Shown: one piece after another, positions 30,969 to 39,911 of the stretch | Layout of the letters: each line of letters begins with the position of its first letter | How positions within the stretch are numbered: position 1 is the first letter of the stretch | DNA from: JBBQVZ01 sp963695975 | Lineage (GTDB): Bacteria; Actinomycetota; UBA4738; HRBIN12 | Assembly (NCBI GenBank): GCA_963695975.1 | Contig: CAVOIB010000002.1 | Span: 806,001-870,000, forward strand | Reading direction: 5' to 3' | Length of the DNA: 64,000 nt | Notes under the pieces: generated by a model | The model's database searches: none | Told to the model about the DNA's origin: nothing | What the model saw: the letters and a program-made list of their open reading frames with translations, nothing else | Made by a program: the position numbers and the translations under genes

Positions 30969-32330
30969 CGCACCGGGTTGCGCTCGCCGCAGCGGCGCGA
31001 TCGGATCCACCCGAAGCAGCAGCCCTCCCGCGATCGTGGCGGCCACCCCGATCGCCGCAAGCCATCCTTGTTCCTCGCCCGGCACGGGGAACGCGTTCGC
31101 CGCCAGCAGCCCGAGTCCCACCGCGGTCGCTGCTGTCCCGAGCACGGCGAGCGTGAGGGCGCGCCGGCCGTCGAGCGACGACGGCGTCAGCGGCACCGGG
31201 CGCTCCGCCCAGCGGAAGGCGAGCATGAACGGGACGATGCAGATCGCGCACGCGAGCCACCACGCGGGACGCAACAACCACCACGCCGTGCTGAGCGGCT
31301 CGGGCTGCGGAGCGATCCCGGTGGGGAACAGGATCGCCGCCGCCAGCACGACCGCGCTCATGTTCCACAGGTAGAACGTCATGACCATCGAGTTCGCCAT
31401 GATCACCCGGCCCCAGACCCGCGGACGGCGCAGCCATCGGTTGCCCGCTTCCTCGAACAGCAGCATCGCGCCGCACTGCCAGGCCGCCAGGGCCAGCAAC
31501 ACGATCGAGGGCGGCTGCACGTTCGTCCGGATGCCGTGGGTGAGATCGATCATCGACACCGGGAAGTCGAAGAACGCGACCAGCACGCTCATGGTGGCCA
31601 GGCCGCCCGCGATCATCGCCCACGGGATCCAGCGCCGCGCGCGGAGCTTCCCGTCGGCCCACAGGAACCCGAGCTCAAGGACGGCGCCCCAGATCAAGAG
31701 GTAGTTGACGAGTCCCACGTTCGGCACCTCCAGCCCGAACCGCAGGTTGTCGATCGCGAACGCCACGCCGGCGAGCCACACGACGGTCCATCCTCCGAGC
31801 CGGGCGTGCAGCGCGTGGAGCGCGGGGATGCAGGCCACCGACACCAGGTAGACCGCCAGGAACCAGAGCGGGAGGGCGACCTCCTCGCCGCCGACGCGCG
31901 CGACGCTCGAAGGCAGGATGCCGAGCGTGACGCCCGCGAGCGGCAACAACGTCCAGAACGCCACGAACCACAGGGCCGGGCGGGCGAGCCGCACCGCCTT
32001 GCCGCGGAGCCAGTCCGCGTAGCTCGTGCCGCGCCGTTGCGCCGAGACCCACGAGGTGCCGTTCGTGAAGCCGCCCACGATGAAGAACAGCGGCATCACC
32101 TGGAACAGCCACGTGAGGATCTGCAGGTCGGGCTGGATCTCCAGGAGGTTCTCCCCGGTGAACGTGCCGTCGGTGTAGCCGAGCACGGCCATCGTCCAGT
32201 GCCCCAGCACCACGACGCCGATCGAGACCACGCGGATCAGGTCGGCGTACCGGTTGCGCGTGTCCGGCGTGGCGGCCACGAGGTCGTCGAGCCGGGCGCG
32301 AGCACTGGACGTGCCGGCCCCCTTGCTCAT
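30957..32330 (-). CDS. Acyltransferase-3 family integral membrane protein
   Basis: A 457-residue protein with about ten hydrophobic segments. RNRYADLIRVVSIGVVVLGH carries the family's Arg and His, and MPLFFIVGGFTNGTSW is the conserved second helix. Members O-acetylate or O-acylate extracellular sugars, peptidoglycan or lipids. It starts at ATG 32330, 10 bases after the stop of the SQR-like gene, so the two may be co-transcribed. Confidence 0.84.
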   Translation of the reverse strand: MSKGAGTSSARARLDDLVAATPDTRNRYADLIRVVSIGVVVLGHWTMAVLGYTDGTFTGENLLEIQPDLQILTWLFQVMPLFFIVGGFTNGTSWVSAQRRGTSYADWLRGKAVRLARPALWFVAFWTLLPLAGVTLGILPSSVARVGGEEVALPLWFLAVYLVSVACIPALHALHARLGGWTVVWLAGVAFAIDNLRFGLEVPNVGLVNYLLIWGAVLELGFLWADGKLRARRWIPWAMIAGGLATMSVLVAFFDFPVSMIDLTHGIRTNVQPPSIVLLALAAWQCGAMLLFEEAGNRWLRRPRVWGRVIMANSMVMTFYLWNMSAVVLAAAILFPTGIAPQPEPLSTAWWLLRPAWWLACAICIVPFMLAFRWAERPVPLTPSSLDGRRALTLAVLGTAATAVGLGLLAANAFPVPGEEQGWLAAIGVAATIAGGLLLRVDPIAPLRRAQPGASTG

Positions 32331-32340
32331 GTCGGCCTCC

Positions 32341-33477
32341 TCAGGCGCCGAACCAGCGCGCGCGCCGGCTCGATCCGAACTCCGCCTTCTCGGCGGTCAG
32401 CGCCGCCGACGGCGGTTCGAACGTGCCGGTCGGGTGGCCGGGCGTCGAGAAGAAGTCCACGTCGACGCGTCCGACCTGCTCGTCCCCGAACTCGACGTAG
32501 CACGAGCCGGTTCCGTCGTAGCCGGGCGGCTCGGTCTCGCCATGGATCCGCGCGATCAGCTGGTCCGCCACGACACGCGCGGCGCCCTCGGCGAACACCC
32601 CGGCCTTGGGCGTGCCCACGCTCGTGACGTCGCCCACCGCGTAGACACCCGGGAAGCGGGTGGCGAGGGTCCGCGGCTCCACCGGGATCCAGCCGTCCTC
32701 CGTGAGCCCGGAGTCCACGACCACCGCCGGCGCGCGGTGCACCGGGATGCCCAGGAACAGATCGAAGGGCAAGCGGCTGCCGTCATCGAGCACGGCCTCG
32801 CGCATGGCGGGATCCAACGCCGCGACCCGATGGTCGGGGATGAACTCGATCCCCCGTTCGGCGAACCGCGCGACGATCGCCTCGGAGGTTGCGGGCGATG
32901 GCGGCACCGGCGCACCGAACGGGATCACGACCTGGATCCGCACATCGCCGCGCACGCCACGCGAGCGCAGGAACTCGTCCAGCAGGATCGCCGCCTCGCT
33001 CGGGGCCGGCGGGCACTTGAAGGGCGCGCCGCACACGCCGACGATCGCGGTGCCGGCACGGAAGGACGGGAGCACGTCGCGCACGCGCTCGGCGCCCGCG
33101 ACCGAGTAGAACTCGTTGCCGCCCTCGACCAGGCCGGGTGTCGCCGAAAGGTCGTAGTCGGCGCCGAGCGCCACGACCAACACGTCGGCCTCGTAGGTCT
33201 CGAGGTCGGTCACGACGCGCCGGGCCTCGGGATCGATCGACGTGATCGTCTCCTGGCGGAAACGAACGTGCGGCGTGGTGATGTCGTCGTAGCGGAGCCG
33301 AACAGCATCGGGCGCCCGCTTGCCGAACATCACGTCGAGCTTGGAGAAGCCGAACACGAACGCGTCCGAGCGATCGATCAACGTGATGCTGACCTCGTCG
33401 CCGAGCGCCTCCGACAGCCGGGTGGATACCTCGAGGCCGCCGAAGCCGGCACCGAGGACGAGCACGGATGTGGGCAC
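32341..33477 (-). CDS. FAD-dependent oxidoreductase, sulfide:quinone reductase-like
   Basis: A 378-residue two-dinucleotide-binding flavoprotein. The FAD motif is VLVLGAGFGGLEVSTRL. The central segment VGVCGAPFKCPPAPSEAAIL has the Cys pair and Pro-rich loop of SQR/FCSD proteins, and VYAVGDVTSVGTPKAGVFAE is the second FAD contact. The third SQR cysteine is not obvious. Members oxidise sulfide or persulfides and reduce quinone at the membrane; related NDH-2-like proteins have other donors. The start is ATG 33477. It leads the acyltransferase gene. Confidence 0.76.
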   Translation of the reverse strand: MPTSVLVLGAGFGGLEVSTRLSEALGDEVSITLIDRSDAFVFGFSKLDVMFGKRAPDAVRLRYDDITTPHVRFRQETITSIDPEARRVVTDLETYEADVLVVALGADYDLSATPGLVEGGNEFYSVAGAERVRDVLPSFRAGTAIVGVCGAPFKCPPAPSEAAILLDEFLRSRGVRGDVRIQVVIPFGAPVPPSPATSEAIVARFAERGIEFIPDHRVAALDPAMREAVLDDGSRLPFDLFLGIPVHRAPAVVVDSGLTEDGWIPVEPRTLATRFPGVYAVGDVTSVGTPKAGVFAEGAARVVADQLIARIHGETEPPGYDGTGSCYVEFGDEQVGRVDVDFFSTPGHPTGTFEPPSAALTAEKAEFGSSRRARWFGA

Positions 33478-33502
33478 GGCCCTAAGGATAGTGAACCGGT
33501 GC

Positions 33503-34021
33503 TCAGCCGAGCGACCAGGTGATCGTCACGCTGACGGATCCGAGGTATTGATCGGGAGCCGGGGCGGGCTTGGTGACGGCGACACCACCCCCGGTCGATC
33601 CCGGTGACGATCCGGCAGCCTCCGCGGCCCCCATCATCGGGTAGAAGTACGGCATCGCCGACACCTGCATGTCGATGATCGCGCCGAGCGAGATCCCCGC
33701 CGCGTCGGCCGCGGCCTTCGCCTGTGCCGTCGCGTCCTGCACCGCCGCGGCGATCGCCGCGTCTCGCGCCGCTGGACCATCCCGTTCCACCGTCCCTTGT
33801 CCGACGGTGGTGAGGCCGGGCACGGAGCCGTACGTTCCACAACACCACGCGGGTGCGGCGATCCCCGATCCGACCGCGACGCCGGGCGCCCCCGTGACGG
33901 TTCCGGCGGCTGTCGGAGCGGAGTCTTGACCGAACGCGGCCGCCGCGCCGATCACCAGCACGAGGACAGCCGCTGCCAGCGCGATCAGGAGGTGGGCCGG
34001 GAACCTGCGGGTCACGTTCAT
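33503..34021 (-). CDS. Exported SIMPL-like (DUF541) domain protein
   Basis: A 172-residue protein with an N-terminal signal/anchor (ALAAAVLVLVIGAAAAFG). The rest contains AAAVQDATAQAKAAADAAG and DQYLGSVSVTITWSLG, which follow the SIMPL/DUF541 pattern, here shorter than the usual 230 residues. A CCGTYG motif sits near residue 60. The role of the family is unclear (stress-related, outer surface). It is a single gene 25 bases upstream of the SQR-like gene. Confidence 0.62.
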   Translation of the reverse strand: MNVTRRFPAHLLIALAAAVLVLVIGAAAAFGQDSAPTAAGTVTGAPGVAVGSGIAAPAWCCGTYGSVPGLTTVGQGTVERDGPAARDAAIAAAVQDATAQAKAAADAAGISLGAIIDMQVSAMPYFYPMMGAAEAAGSSPGSTGGGVAVTKPAPAPDQYLGSVSVTITWSLG

Positions 34022-34099
34022 GGCGTGCTCCCTTCGGTGGGGGAAGTCCGTTCCTGGACGCCTCGAAGGGGTCTTGAGGTTCCCGCGACGTCTTTTCTT

Positions 34100-35245
34100 T
34101 CAGGCCGCGGGAACCTTCTTCTTGGGGTCGACGAACGGGAGCCCGGCCGTCACGCCCACGCGCGCGCCATCATCGGTCTCGACGTCGAGGCGCGTGCCCG
34201 GCGACGCGAGCGAGATCGGCACCCACACGTAGCCGATGTTCTTCTCCAGGCGCGGCGACCAGCACGCGTCCGTGACGTGCCCGACGCGCTCGCTCGCCAC
34301 CGACACCGGCCAGTGCTGCGTCGGCTGCTCGACCGGTCCGCCCTCCAGTTCGATGCCGACGAGCTTGCGCGACACTCCCTCGCTCCGGATCCGCTCGAGC
34401 GAAGCCTTGCCGATGTAGTCGGCCTCCTGCGGTTCGACGAGCCGCTCGAGGCCACTGACCTCGAACGGGTTCGTCTCCAGGCCGAAGTCCGAGCCCCAGT
34501 CGAAGATGCCGGCTTCGATGCGGCGGATGTCCGACGAAGGCGTGACGCGGATCCCGAACGGCTTCCCGGCATCCAGGATCCGCTCCCACAGGTCGTCGCC
34601 GCGGCTCGGGTCGCGCAGGTAGATCTCGTAGCCGACGACCGCGGTCCAACCGGTGCGGCTGATCACGACAGGGATGCCGTCCAGATCCGCTTCGGCGCAC
34701 CAGTAGTACTTCATGTCCAGGACCCAGTCGCCGAACAGGTCGCGCATCGTGTCCTTCGCCTTGGGCCCCTGCACCTGCACCGGGTAGACCTCGGGGTGGG
34801 CGACCTTCACGTCCATCCCGGAGTTCACCGCGACGCCCATCGCGTACAGGCCGGCGTCGGAATCGGCGAGCGCCAGCCACCACCGGTTCTCCTCCACGCG
34901 CAGCAGCACCGGGTCGTTCACGATGCCGCCGTCTTCTGCGGTGACCAGCATGTACTTGCCCTGCTTCACGGCGCATGTCGTGAGATCGCGACAGGTGAGC
35001 AGGTTCGTGAACGCGCTCGCGTCGGGCCCGGTGATCTCCACGATGCGCTCGACGCTCACGTCCCAAAGCGTCACGTCGTTCACGAGCGCCCAGTACTCCT
35101 CGACGGGATCGCCGTACGTGTTGGGGTGATACATGTGCTGGTAGACGTCGTAGGCGGAGCAGCCGGCGCGAAGCGTCGCTTCGAAGTACGGCGACCGTCG
35201 GTACCAGGGCCCCCAGTTGAGCGTGGTGTTCTCGGGAAGGGTCAT
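34100..35245 (-). CDS. GcvT-family tetrahydrofolate-dependent demethylase, DmdA-like
   Basis: A 381-residue aminomethyltransferase-fold protein. DVYQHMYHPNTYGDPVEEYW, then DVTLWDVSVERIVEITGPDA, GGIVNDPVLLRV and DIRRIEAGIFDWGSD align with DMSP demethylase-like members better than with true GcvT, as far as I can recall. The reaction would move a methyl group from a small onium or methyl-ether compound to tetrahydrofolate. CAGGAGGAG lies before ATG 35245 and fixes the start. No other folate gene is adjacent. A plain glycine-cleavage T role is unlikely because GcvH/GcvP are absent and the N-terminus differs. Confidence 0.72.
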   Translation of the reverse strand: MTLPENTTLNWGPWYRRSPYFEATLRAGCSAYDVYQHMYHPNTYGDPVEEYWALVNDVTLWDVSVERIVEITGPDASAFTNLLTCRDLTTCAVKQGKYMLVTAEDGGIVNDPVLLRVEENRWWLALADSDAGLYAMGVAVNSGMDVKVAHPEVYPVQVQGPKAKDTMRDLFGDWVLDMKYYWCAEADLDGIPVVISRTGWTAVVGYEIYLRDPSRGDDLWERILDAGKPFGIRVTPSSDIRRIEAGIFDWGSDFGLETNPFEVSGLERLVEPQEADYIGKASLERIRSEGVSRKLVGIELEGGPVEQPTQHWPVSVASERVGHVTDACWSPRLEKNIGYVWVPISLASPGTRLDVETDDGARVGVTAGLPFVDPKKKVPAA

Positions 35246-35306
35246 CGGCTCCTCCTGTGCGCTCGAGGTGAGGCTCGGAAGCGTAGTCGGCGATCCGCGA
35301 GAGGCC

Positions 35307-35633
35307 CTAGCCGTCGCTTCGGATACCGAGCGCGTACCGGAGTGCACGGTCGAGGCCGAGCAGCTCCGTCACGGACAGCCGACCGATGGGCCGCGGCCCG
35401 AGCGACGCCTTCGGGATCGTCTGGAGGCCGTCGCAGTTCGCGATCGACGCGGCGCGGAGCCCGTGGGACCGGCCGAGCGCGATCTCGCTCGGGATCCGCC
35501 GCACCGTCCGCGTGATCGGGGCGACCGTGACCGACGTCCGGACGCCGAGCATCTGGGTTCGCGTCACGACGAGCACCGGGCAACGGCCGACCGGATCGGG
35601 GAGGTGCGCCCAGTAGAGCTCACCCCGTCGCAC
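35307..35633 (-). CDS. MazF/PemK-type endoribonuclease toxin
   Basis: A 108-residue SH3-like barrel protein: MRRGELYWAHLPDPVGRCPV, VLVVTRTQMLG and TVAPITRTVRRIPSEIALG match the MazF/PemK fold, with the family Arg and Thr near residues 24 and 41. It starts at GTG 35633, 3 bases after the antitoxin stop. mRNA cleavage is the expected activity. Confidence 0.82.
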   Translation of the reverse strand: MRRGELYWAHLPDPVGRCPVLVVTRTQMLGVRTSVTVAPITRTVRRIPSEIALGRSHGLRAASIANCDGLQTIPKASLGPRPIGRLSVTELLGLDRALRYALGIRSDG

Positions 35634-35636
35634 GGC

Positions 35637-35882
35637 TCAGGGCTCGGGCCAGGCCGTCGCCGCCAGGCGCTGGAACCCGTCGAGTTCCGCGAGGTCTTCG
35701 GGGATCTCGAGGTAGGCCCGCACGGTTCGTGCGTCCCACGCCGCCTCCTCGCAGGCGTCGAGGTAGGCGTCAACCGCCTGACGGATCAGCTCGCTGCGGT
35801 TCAGCCCGAGCGCGCCGGCCGACCGATCGAGCCGTTGGATCAGCGCGTCGTCGAGCTGCACGAGGACCTGCTTCCGCGCCAT
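35637..35882 (-). CDS. Ribbon-helix-helix antitoxin
   Basis: An 81-residue protein: QVLVQLDDALIQRLDRSAGA then LGLNRSELIRQAVDAYLD is a standard RHH DNA-binding domain. The acidic C-terminus (YLEIPEDLAELDGFQ) should wrap the toxin. The ATG at 35882 is preferred to an in-frame start 60 bases upstream because the upstream start would place the operator inside the gene. It is co-transcribed with the MazF gene. Confidence 0.8.
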   Translation of the reverse strand: MARKQVLVQLDDALIQRLDRSAGALGLNRSELIRQAVDAYLDACEEAAWDARTVRAYLEIPEDLAELDGFQRLAATAWPEP

Positions 35883-35889
35883 GCGGGTC

Positions 35890-35914
35890 ACCATAGCATA
35901 TGGGTTACCATATG
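35890..35914 (-). promoter_or_regulatory. Promoter and operator of the RHH/MazF pair
   Basis: A perfect 18-base inverted repeat, CATATGG-GTTA-CCATATG, spans 35897-35914. A minus-strand TATGGT (35895-35890) lies 7 bases from the ATG at 35882 and can serve as -10 for a leaderless transcript. The repeat sits in the -10/-35 spacer, where an RHH repressor would block polymerase. Confidence 0.6.
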
Positions 35915-35960
35915 AGCCTGGAACGTCTGTGACCGAGGTCACATGCGGAGCCGGGCCAGG

Positions 35961-36695
35961 TCAGGAGCGGCCCGCGAGCTTCGCCCGGCGGACCGCCTCG
36001 GCGATGCCGCCCGTGAAGGGCTCGCCGTGGCCGGTCAGGACCAGGTCCGCCGGCAGCGGCGCGAGCGCGTCGAGCGAGCGCAACGCCATCTCCGAGTCGC
36101 GGTTCAGGCCGTCGGGGGCGATCTGTGGTCCGGTGCGGCCGGTCAACGGGTTCCGCGTTGCAAGGGCGTCGCCGGTGATGAGCGCGCGCTTCCCCTCGAG
36201 CAGGATCGCGCAGCTGCCCTCGGTGTGACCGGGCACGTGGATCACGCGCGGACGGCCCGGGACGTCGAGCGTCTCGCCGTCCTCGAACGTCGAGACCTCG
36301 TGGATCGGCACGATCTTCAGCCCCTTGCGGCGCATCAGGCCGAGCAGGGTGCGGTAGGCCTCGGGCCGCAGGAGGTACTTCGTGTTGCCCGCCTCGTTCT
36401 TGTAGCCGGCCTCGCCGGTTCGCGCCATCTGCTCGTCCGCCCGATGGATCCGCACGACGGCGCGCGCCTCGGTCCGCGCCCGCTCCGCGAATCCCGTGTG
36501 GTCGCTGTGCGCGTGGGTCAGCAAGACGGTGTCCAGATCATCGAGCGTCAGGCCGAGCGATCCGACGGCGCGGGCGAACTCGTCCCAGTCGCCCGGCGCG
36601 CCGGCGTCGATCAGCGTGAGCTTGCCGCCGTCGACGACCAGGTAGAAGTTGACGACGCCCTGCGTCAGCCGATGGATGCCCTCCGCGACCTGCAC
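35961..36695 (-). CDS. Metallo-beta-lactamase-fold hydrolase
   Basis: A 244-residue MBL-fold protein. Metal ligands are in TVLLTHAHSDHTGF (HxHxDH), IHVPGHTEGSCAILL and LITGDALATRN, with a final His in LVLTGHGEP. It resembles glyoxalase-II-like or quorum-lactonase-like hydrolases; the substrate is unknown. GTG 36695 starts the protein; upstream the frame is low-complexity. It is divergent from the CocE/NonD hydrolase gene by 45 bases. Confidence 0.84.
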   Translation of the reverse strand: MQVAEGIHRLTQGVVNFYLVVDGGKLTLIDAGAPGDWDEFARAVGSLGLTLDDLDTVLLTHAHSDHTGFAERARTEARAVVRIHRADEQMARTGEAGYKNEAGNTKYLLRPEAYRTLLGLMRRKGLKIVPIHEVSTFEDGETLDVPGRPRVIHVPGHTEGSCAILLEGKRALITGDALATRNPLTGRTGPQIAPDGLNRDSEMALRSLDALAPLPADLVLTGHGEPFTGGIAEAVRRAKLAGRS

Positions 36696-36740
36696 GCTCG
36701 CATCGTAGCGAGGTCGGCCGGCCGGTACGCTTCGGCCTCG

Positions 36741-38732
36741 ATGACGAACGGGGAGCACGTCTTCATCCCGATGGCGGACGGCGTCCGCCTGGCGGCGACG
36801 CTCTATCGCCCGGCGGAGCCCGGGCCTTGGCCCGCGCTGCTCGAGGCGCTTCCCTACCGCAAGGACGACATCACCGCGACCTACCGGCCCGAGTACGTGC
36901 GGCTCGCCGAGGCCGGCTACGTGGTGTGCCGCGTCGACGTGCGCGGCACGGGCTCGAGCGAGGGCGTGCCGGATGACGAGTACCCCGCGGTCGAGCGGAC
37001 CGATATGGTCACGGTGATCGACTGGCTCGCGACGCGCGACTGGTCGACCGGGAACGTCGGCATGTACGGCACGTCGTATTCCGGGTTCAACTCGATCCAG
37101 ATCGCGATGGAACGTCCGCCCGCCCTGAAGGCGATCATCCCGATCTTCGCGACCGACGATCGCTACGCGGACGACGTCCACTACTTCGGCGGGGCGTTGA
37201 AGGCGATCGATCTCGTCGACTACCCGACGTACATGGTGGCCATGAACGCGCTGCCGCCGGTGCCGGCGATCTACGGCGAGGGATGGCGCGAGGTGTGGGA
37301 GCGGCGCGTGCACGAGGCCGAGCCCTGGATCGTCACGTGGCTCGAGCACCAGCGGTTCGACGACTACTGGCGGTTCGGGTCGCTGCGACCGACGTACGAC
37401 GCGATCGCGTGCCCGGTGATGATCATCGCGGGGTGGGCCGACGGCTACCGGAACAACTCCTTCCGCACGTTCGAGGCGCTGACGTGTCCCAAGCGGCTGA
37501 TCTTCGGGCCGTGGGCGCACGCCTCCACCGACACGTCCTCGCCCGGCCCCAACCACGACCTGATCCCCGAGCACCTCAAGTGGTGGGACCACTGGCTGAA
37601 GGGCGTCGACAACGGCGTGGACCGCGAGCCGCCGATCGTGCTGTACGCGCAGCGCTCGACGCTGCCGGCGCCCGACCGACGCGAGGTGCGGGGCGAGTGG
37701 CGCTGGGAGCCCACGTGGCCGCCGGGCCGCCTCGTTCCGACCGACGTCGAGCTCGCCCACGCCGCGGCGAACCGAGACGGCGACGGGCCCGACGAGCTCA
37801 CGATCCGCGGTGACGTCGGTTGGACCGCATGGATCAGCTGCGCCGGCGCCATGCCGTGGGGCCAGCCCGACGACCAGCGCCCCGACGAGATCCACTCGCT
37901 CACCTACACGTGGGCGCCGCTCGAGGACGAGGTGGAGATCCTGGGTCACGCGAAGCTCCGCCTGAGCGTGACGTCGTCGGCACCGATCGCCTACCTGAGC
38001 GCGAAGCTCTGCGACGTCTTCCCCGACGGGACGTCGTCGCTCGTGACCCGGGGCATGCTGAACCTCGCCCACCGCGAGGACCGCGCGGCGCCGACGCCGC
38101 TCGAGCCCGGCCGGCCCTACGACATCGAGTTCGAGCTGGAGGTCGCGTCGTGGACGTTCGAGGCGGGCCATCGGATCCGGCTGGACCTCGCGGGCACGGA
38201 CTGGCCCAACGCCTGGGCGTCCCCCTACCCAGGCACGATCACGGTGGATCGCGCCTCCGCCGTCCTCACGCTCCCGGTCATGGACGGCCCGTCACCCGTC
38301 GCCGAGCGCCCGGTCCTGCCGCCCCCCAACCTGAGGTCCGCGATCCGGTCGCCGAAGGAATACGACAAGCCCGACGACGAGACGAAGGGCTGGGTCCGCT
38401 GGGAGATCTCCCACGAGCAGCTGAAGCACGAGACGCGCGCGTACGCCGGGAGCTTCGGCGACTACGACGCCCACGACGACGTGCCGTCGTTCGCCGAGCT
38501 GTACGACGGGTACGTCGCGGTATCGACCGAGGATCCCGCGATCGCGCGCGAGGGGTCCGAGGCGCGGTTCACGCTGCGGTTCCCGGAGGCGACGTGCGAG
38601 GCCCGGGTCGTGATGTCGCTGACGTCGACCGCGGATGACTACCGATTGAAGCTCGACCTCACCACGAGCGAAGACGGCGAGCACCGCTGGAGCCGCACCT
38701 GGGATCGCACGTTCCCGCGCGACCACCAGTAG
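36741..38732 (+). CDS. CocE/NonD family (X-Pro dipeptidyl-peptidase-like) serine hydrolase
   Basis: A 663-residue protein. The alpha/beta-hydrolase part has the nucleophile motif MYGTSYSGF, the early CRVDVRGTGSSEG, a later ADGYRNN loop and the His in IFGPWAHAS. The C-terminal X-Pro/CocE jelly-roll domain follows (FELEVASWTFEAGHRIRLDL, then GTDWPNAW). Members cleave X-Pro peptides, cocaine-like esters or acylated antibiotics. It starts at ATG 36741 with no signal peptide, so it is cytoplasmic. Substrate not deducible. Confidence 0.86.
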   Translation: MTNGEHVFIPMADGVRLAATLYRPAEPGPWPALLEALPYRKDDITATYRPEYVRLAEAGYVVCRVDVRGTGSSEGVPDDEYPAVERTDMVTVIDWLATRDWSTGNVGMYGTSYSGFNSIQIAMERPPALKAIIPIFATDDRYADDVHYFGGALKAIDLVDYPTYMVAMNALPPVPAIYGEGWREVWERRVHEAEPWIVTWLEHQRFDDYWRFGSLRPTYDAIACPVMIIAGWADGYRNNSFRTFEALTCPKRLIFGPWAHASTDTSSPGPNHDLIPEHLKWWDHWLKGVDNGVDREPPIVLYAQRSTLPAPDRREVRGEWRWEPTWPPGRLVPTDVELAHAAANRDGDGPDELTIRGDVGWTAWISCAGAMPWGQPDDQRPDEIHSLTYTWAPLEDEVEILGHAKLRLSVTSSAPIAYLSAKLCDVFPDGTSSLVTRGMLNLAHREDRAAPTPLEPGRPYDIEFELEVASWTFEAGHRIRLDLAGTDWPNAWASPYPGTITVDRASAVLTLPVMDGPSPVAERPVLPPPNLRSAIRSPKEYDKPDDETKGWVRWEISHEQLKHETRAYAGSFGDYDAHDDVPSFAELYDGYVAVSTEDPAIAREGSEARFTLRFPEATCEARVVMSLTSTADDYRLKLDLTTSEDGEHRWSRTWDRTFPRDHQ

Positions 38733-38755
38733 AGGGACCGGGCGCCCGTGCCGCC

Positions 38756-39109
38756 TCAGCCGTCGGTGGTGGGCGGCGGGGGAGGAGGTGGCGGGGTGGA
38801 GTCGCCCTTGGAGCGGATCGCCTCGGTGGCCTCGGAGACCGTGGCGGTGATGGCGTCCCCGATCGCGCTCACGGCCGCGGAGAGATCCTTCTTCGCCTGA
38901 TCGTCCTTGAACGTCGCGCCCACCGCCGACACGCCCTTGGCGAGCTCGTCGAACAGCTCCTTCATCGCGCGCTTCAGCTCGCGCTCGGCCTCATCCGCCG
39001 TGGCCTTCTCCGTGGGTCCCGCCTCGTGGTACTTATCGGCGACCCGGCGACCGAACGAAGAGAACTTCTCGCCGACCTCGCCCCAGGCTTGCTTCGCGCT
39101 CTCTGCCAT
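38756..39109 (-). CDS. Small helical protein with a polyproline tail, unknown function
   Basis: A 117-residue protein, mostly amphipathic and charged (AERELKRAMKELFDELAKGV, AVSAIGDAITATVSEATEAI), ending in eight prolines then TTDG. No membrane segment or known catalytic motif is seen. It resembles the small coiled-coil hypothetical proteins common in actinobacteria. A strong GGAGGCGGAG precedes ATG 39109, which is preferred to an in-frame start 33 bases upstream. Confidence 0.7.
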   Translation of the reverse strand: MAESAKQAWGEVGEKFSSFGRRVADKYHEAGPTEKATADEAERELKRAMKELFDELAKGVSAVGATFKDDQAKKDLSAAVSAIGDAITATVSEATEAIRSKGDSTPPPPPPPPTTDG

Positions 39110-39193
39110 CTCCGCCTCCCGGTGCTGTGGTTGTTTCCACACTAGCGCCTGGCGCTTCGTGTCAACCGGGTGACGTGGATCGTCTGCGCGGTG

Positions 39194-39580
39194 TCACCAG
39201 ATGGTGCGGATCGGATAGCTCCGCAGGATCTCGTCTCCGGTCACCAGGTCGATGTCCTCGACCAGCGCCTGGGCCACGAGCATCCGGTCGAACGGGTCGG
39301 CATGGATCGAGGGCAGCTCGGGCAGCGCCTCCACGTGTCGTTGCTCGATCGGCATGAGCTCGGACGCGTAGTCGCTCAGGTACTCGGCGAAGTGGAGCTC
39401 GGGCTCCCGTGGGAGGCGGAGCCGTCCGGCCAAGACCTTGATGGTGAGCTCCCATGTCGTGGCGACGCTCACCACGATCCGGGTCCTTCGATCGGCGAGG
39501 AGATCGCGCACGTGCGTCGGCATCCGCTCGTCGTCGGACCCCAGCCAGAGGAACACGTGGCTGTCGACGAGGACCCTCAC
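39194..39580 (-). CDS. PIN-domain toxin (VapC-like)
   Basis: A 128-residue PIN ribonuclease. The acidic residues are in VLVDSHVFLWL, VSVATTWELTIK, HADPFDRMLVAQAL and LVTGDEILRSYP. It resembles PIN proteins that pair with Phd/YefM antitoxins. The start at 39580 overlaps the antitoxin stop by 4 bases (ATGA type). Confidence 0.85.
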   Translation of the reverse strand: MRVLVDSHVFLWLGSDDERMPTHVRDLLADRRTRIVVSVATTWELTIKVLAGRLRLPREPELHFAEYLSDYASELMPIEQRHVEALPELPSIHADPFDRMLVAQALVEDIDLVTGDEILRSYPIRTIW

Positions 39581-39840
39581 TCGTAGGGGAACCCCGGGAA
39601 GACCTGCCAGGGGAGCGGATCGTCGAAGTCCTCCGACATCCAGATCTGACCCTTGTACTTGCCCAGGGGCCGGCGCGTGACCACGGGTTCGATCGCCACC
39701 AGCTTGGCGACGGGTTTCCCGGCACGGGCGATCACGATCTCCTCGCCCCGCTCGACCCGCTCGAGCAGACGCGAGAGGTGCGTCTTCGCGTCGTGAACGT
39801 TCACGGTTTCGAGGTGCGAGATCTCCTCAGCGGTGGCCAT
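39577..39840 (-). CDS. Phd/YefM-type antitoxin
   Basis: An 87-residue protein. TVNVHDAKTHLSRLLERVER and GEEIVIARAGKPVAKLVAI are the classical Phd/YefM DNA-binding fold; the C-terminus (MSEDFDDPLPWQVFPG) is the toxin-binding tail. ATG 39840. It forms an operon with the PIN gene. Confidence 0.86.
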   Translation of the reverse strand: MATAEEISHLETVNVHDAKTHLSRLLERVERGEEIVIARAGKPVAKLVAIEPVVTRRPLGKYKGQIWMSEDFDDPLPWQVFPGFPYE

Positions 39841-39846
39841 CCGAAC

Positions 39847-39876
39847 AGGTTAGTCCGGGTTATCTAGCTAAGTCAA
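39847..39876 (-). promoter_or_regulatory. Promoter of the Phd/PIN pair
   Basis: On the minus strand TTGACT (39876-39871) and TAACCT (39852-39847) are spaced by 18 bases; the -10 ends 6 bases before ATG 39840, predicting a leaderless mRNA. A TAGCTA palindrome lies in the spacer and could be a Phd half-operator. Confidence 0.55.
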
Positions 39877-39911
39877 TCAAGGGCAAGTGTGAGAGTGCTA
39901 ACGTCTCCGCT

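Noticed and set aside
38766..38795. GGC/GGT-rich run that looks like a simple repeat
   Set aside because: It encodes the polyproline tail of the small helical protein and has no unit repeated elsewhere.
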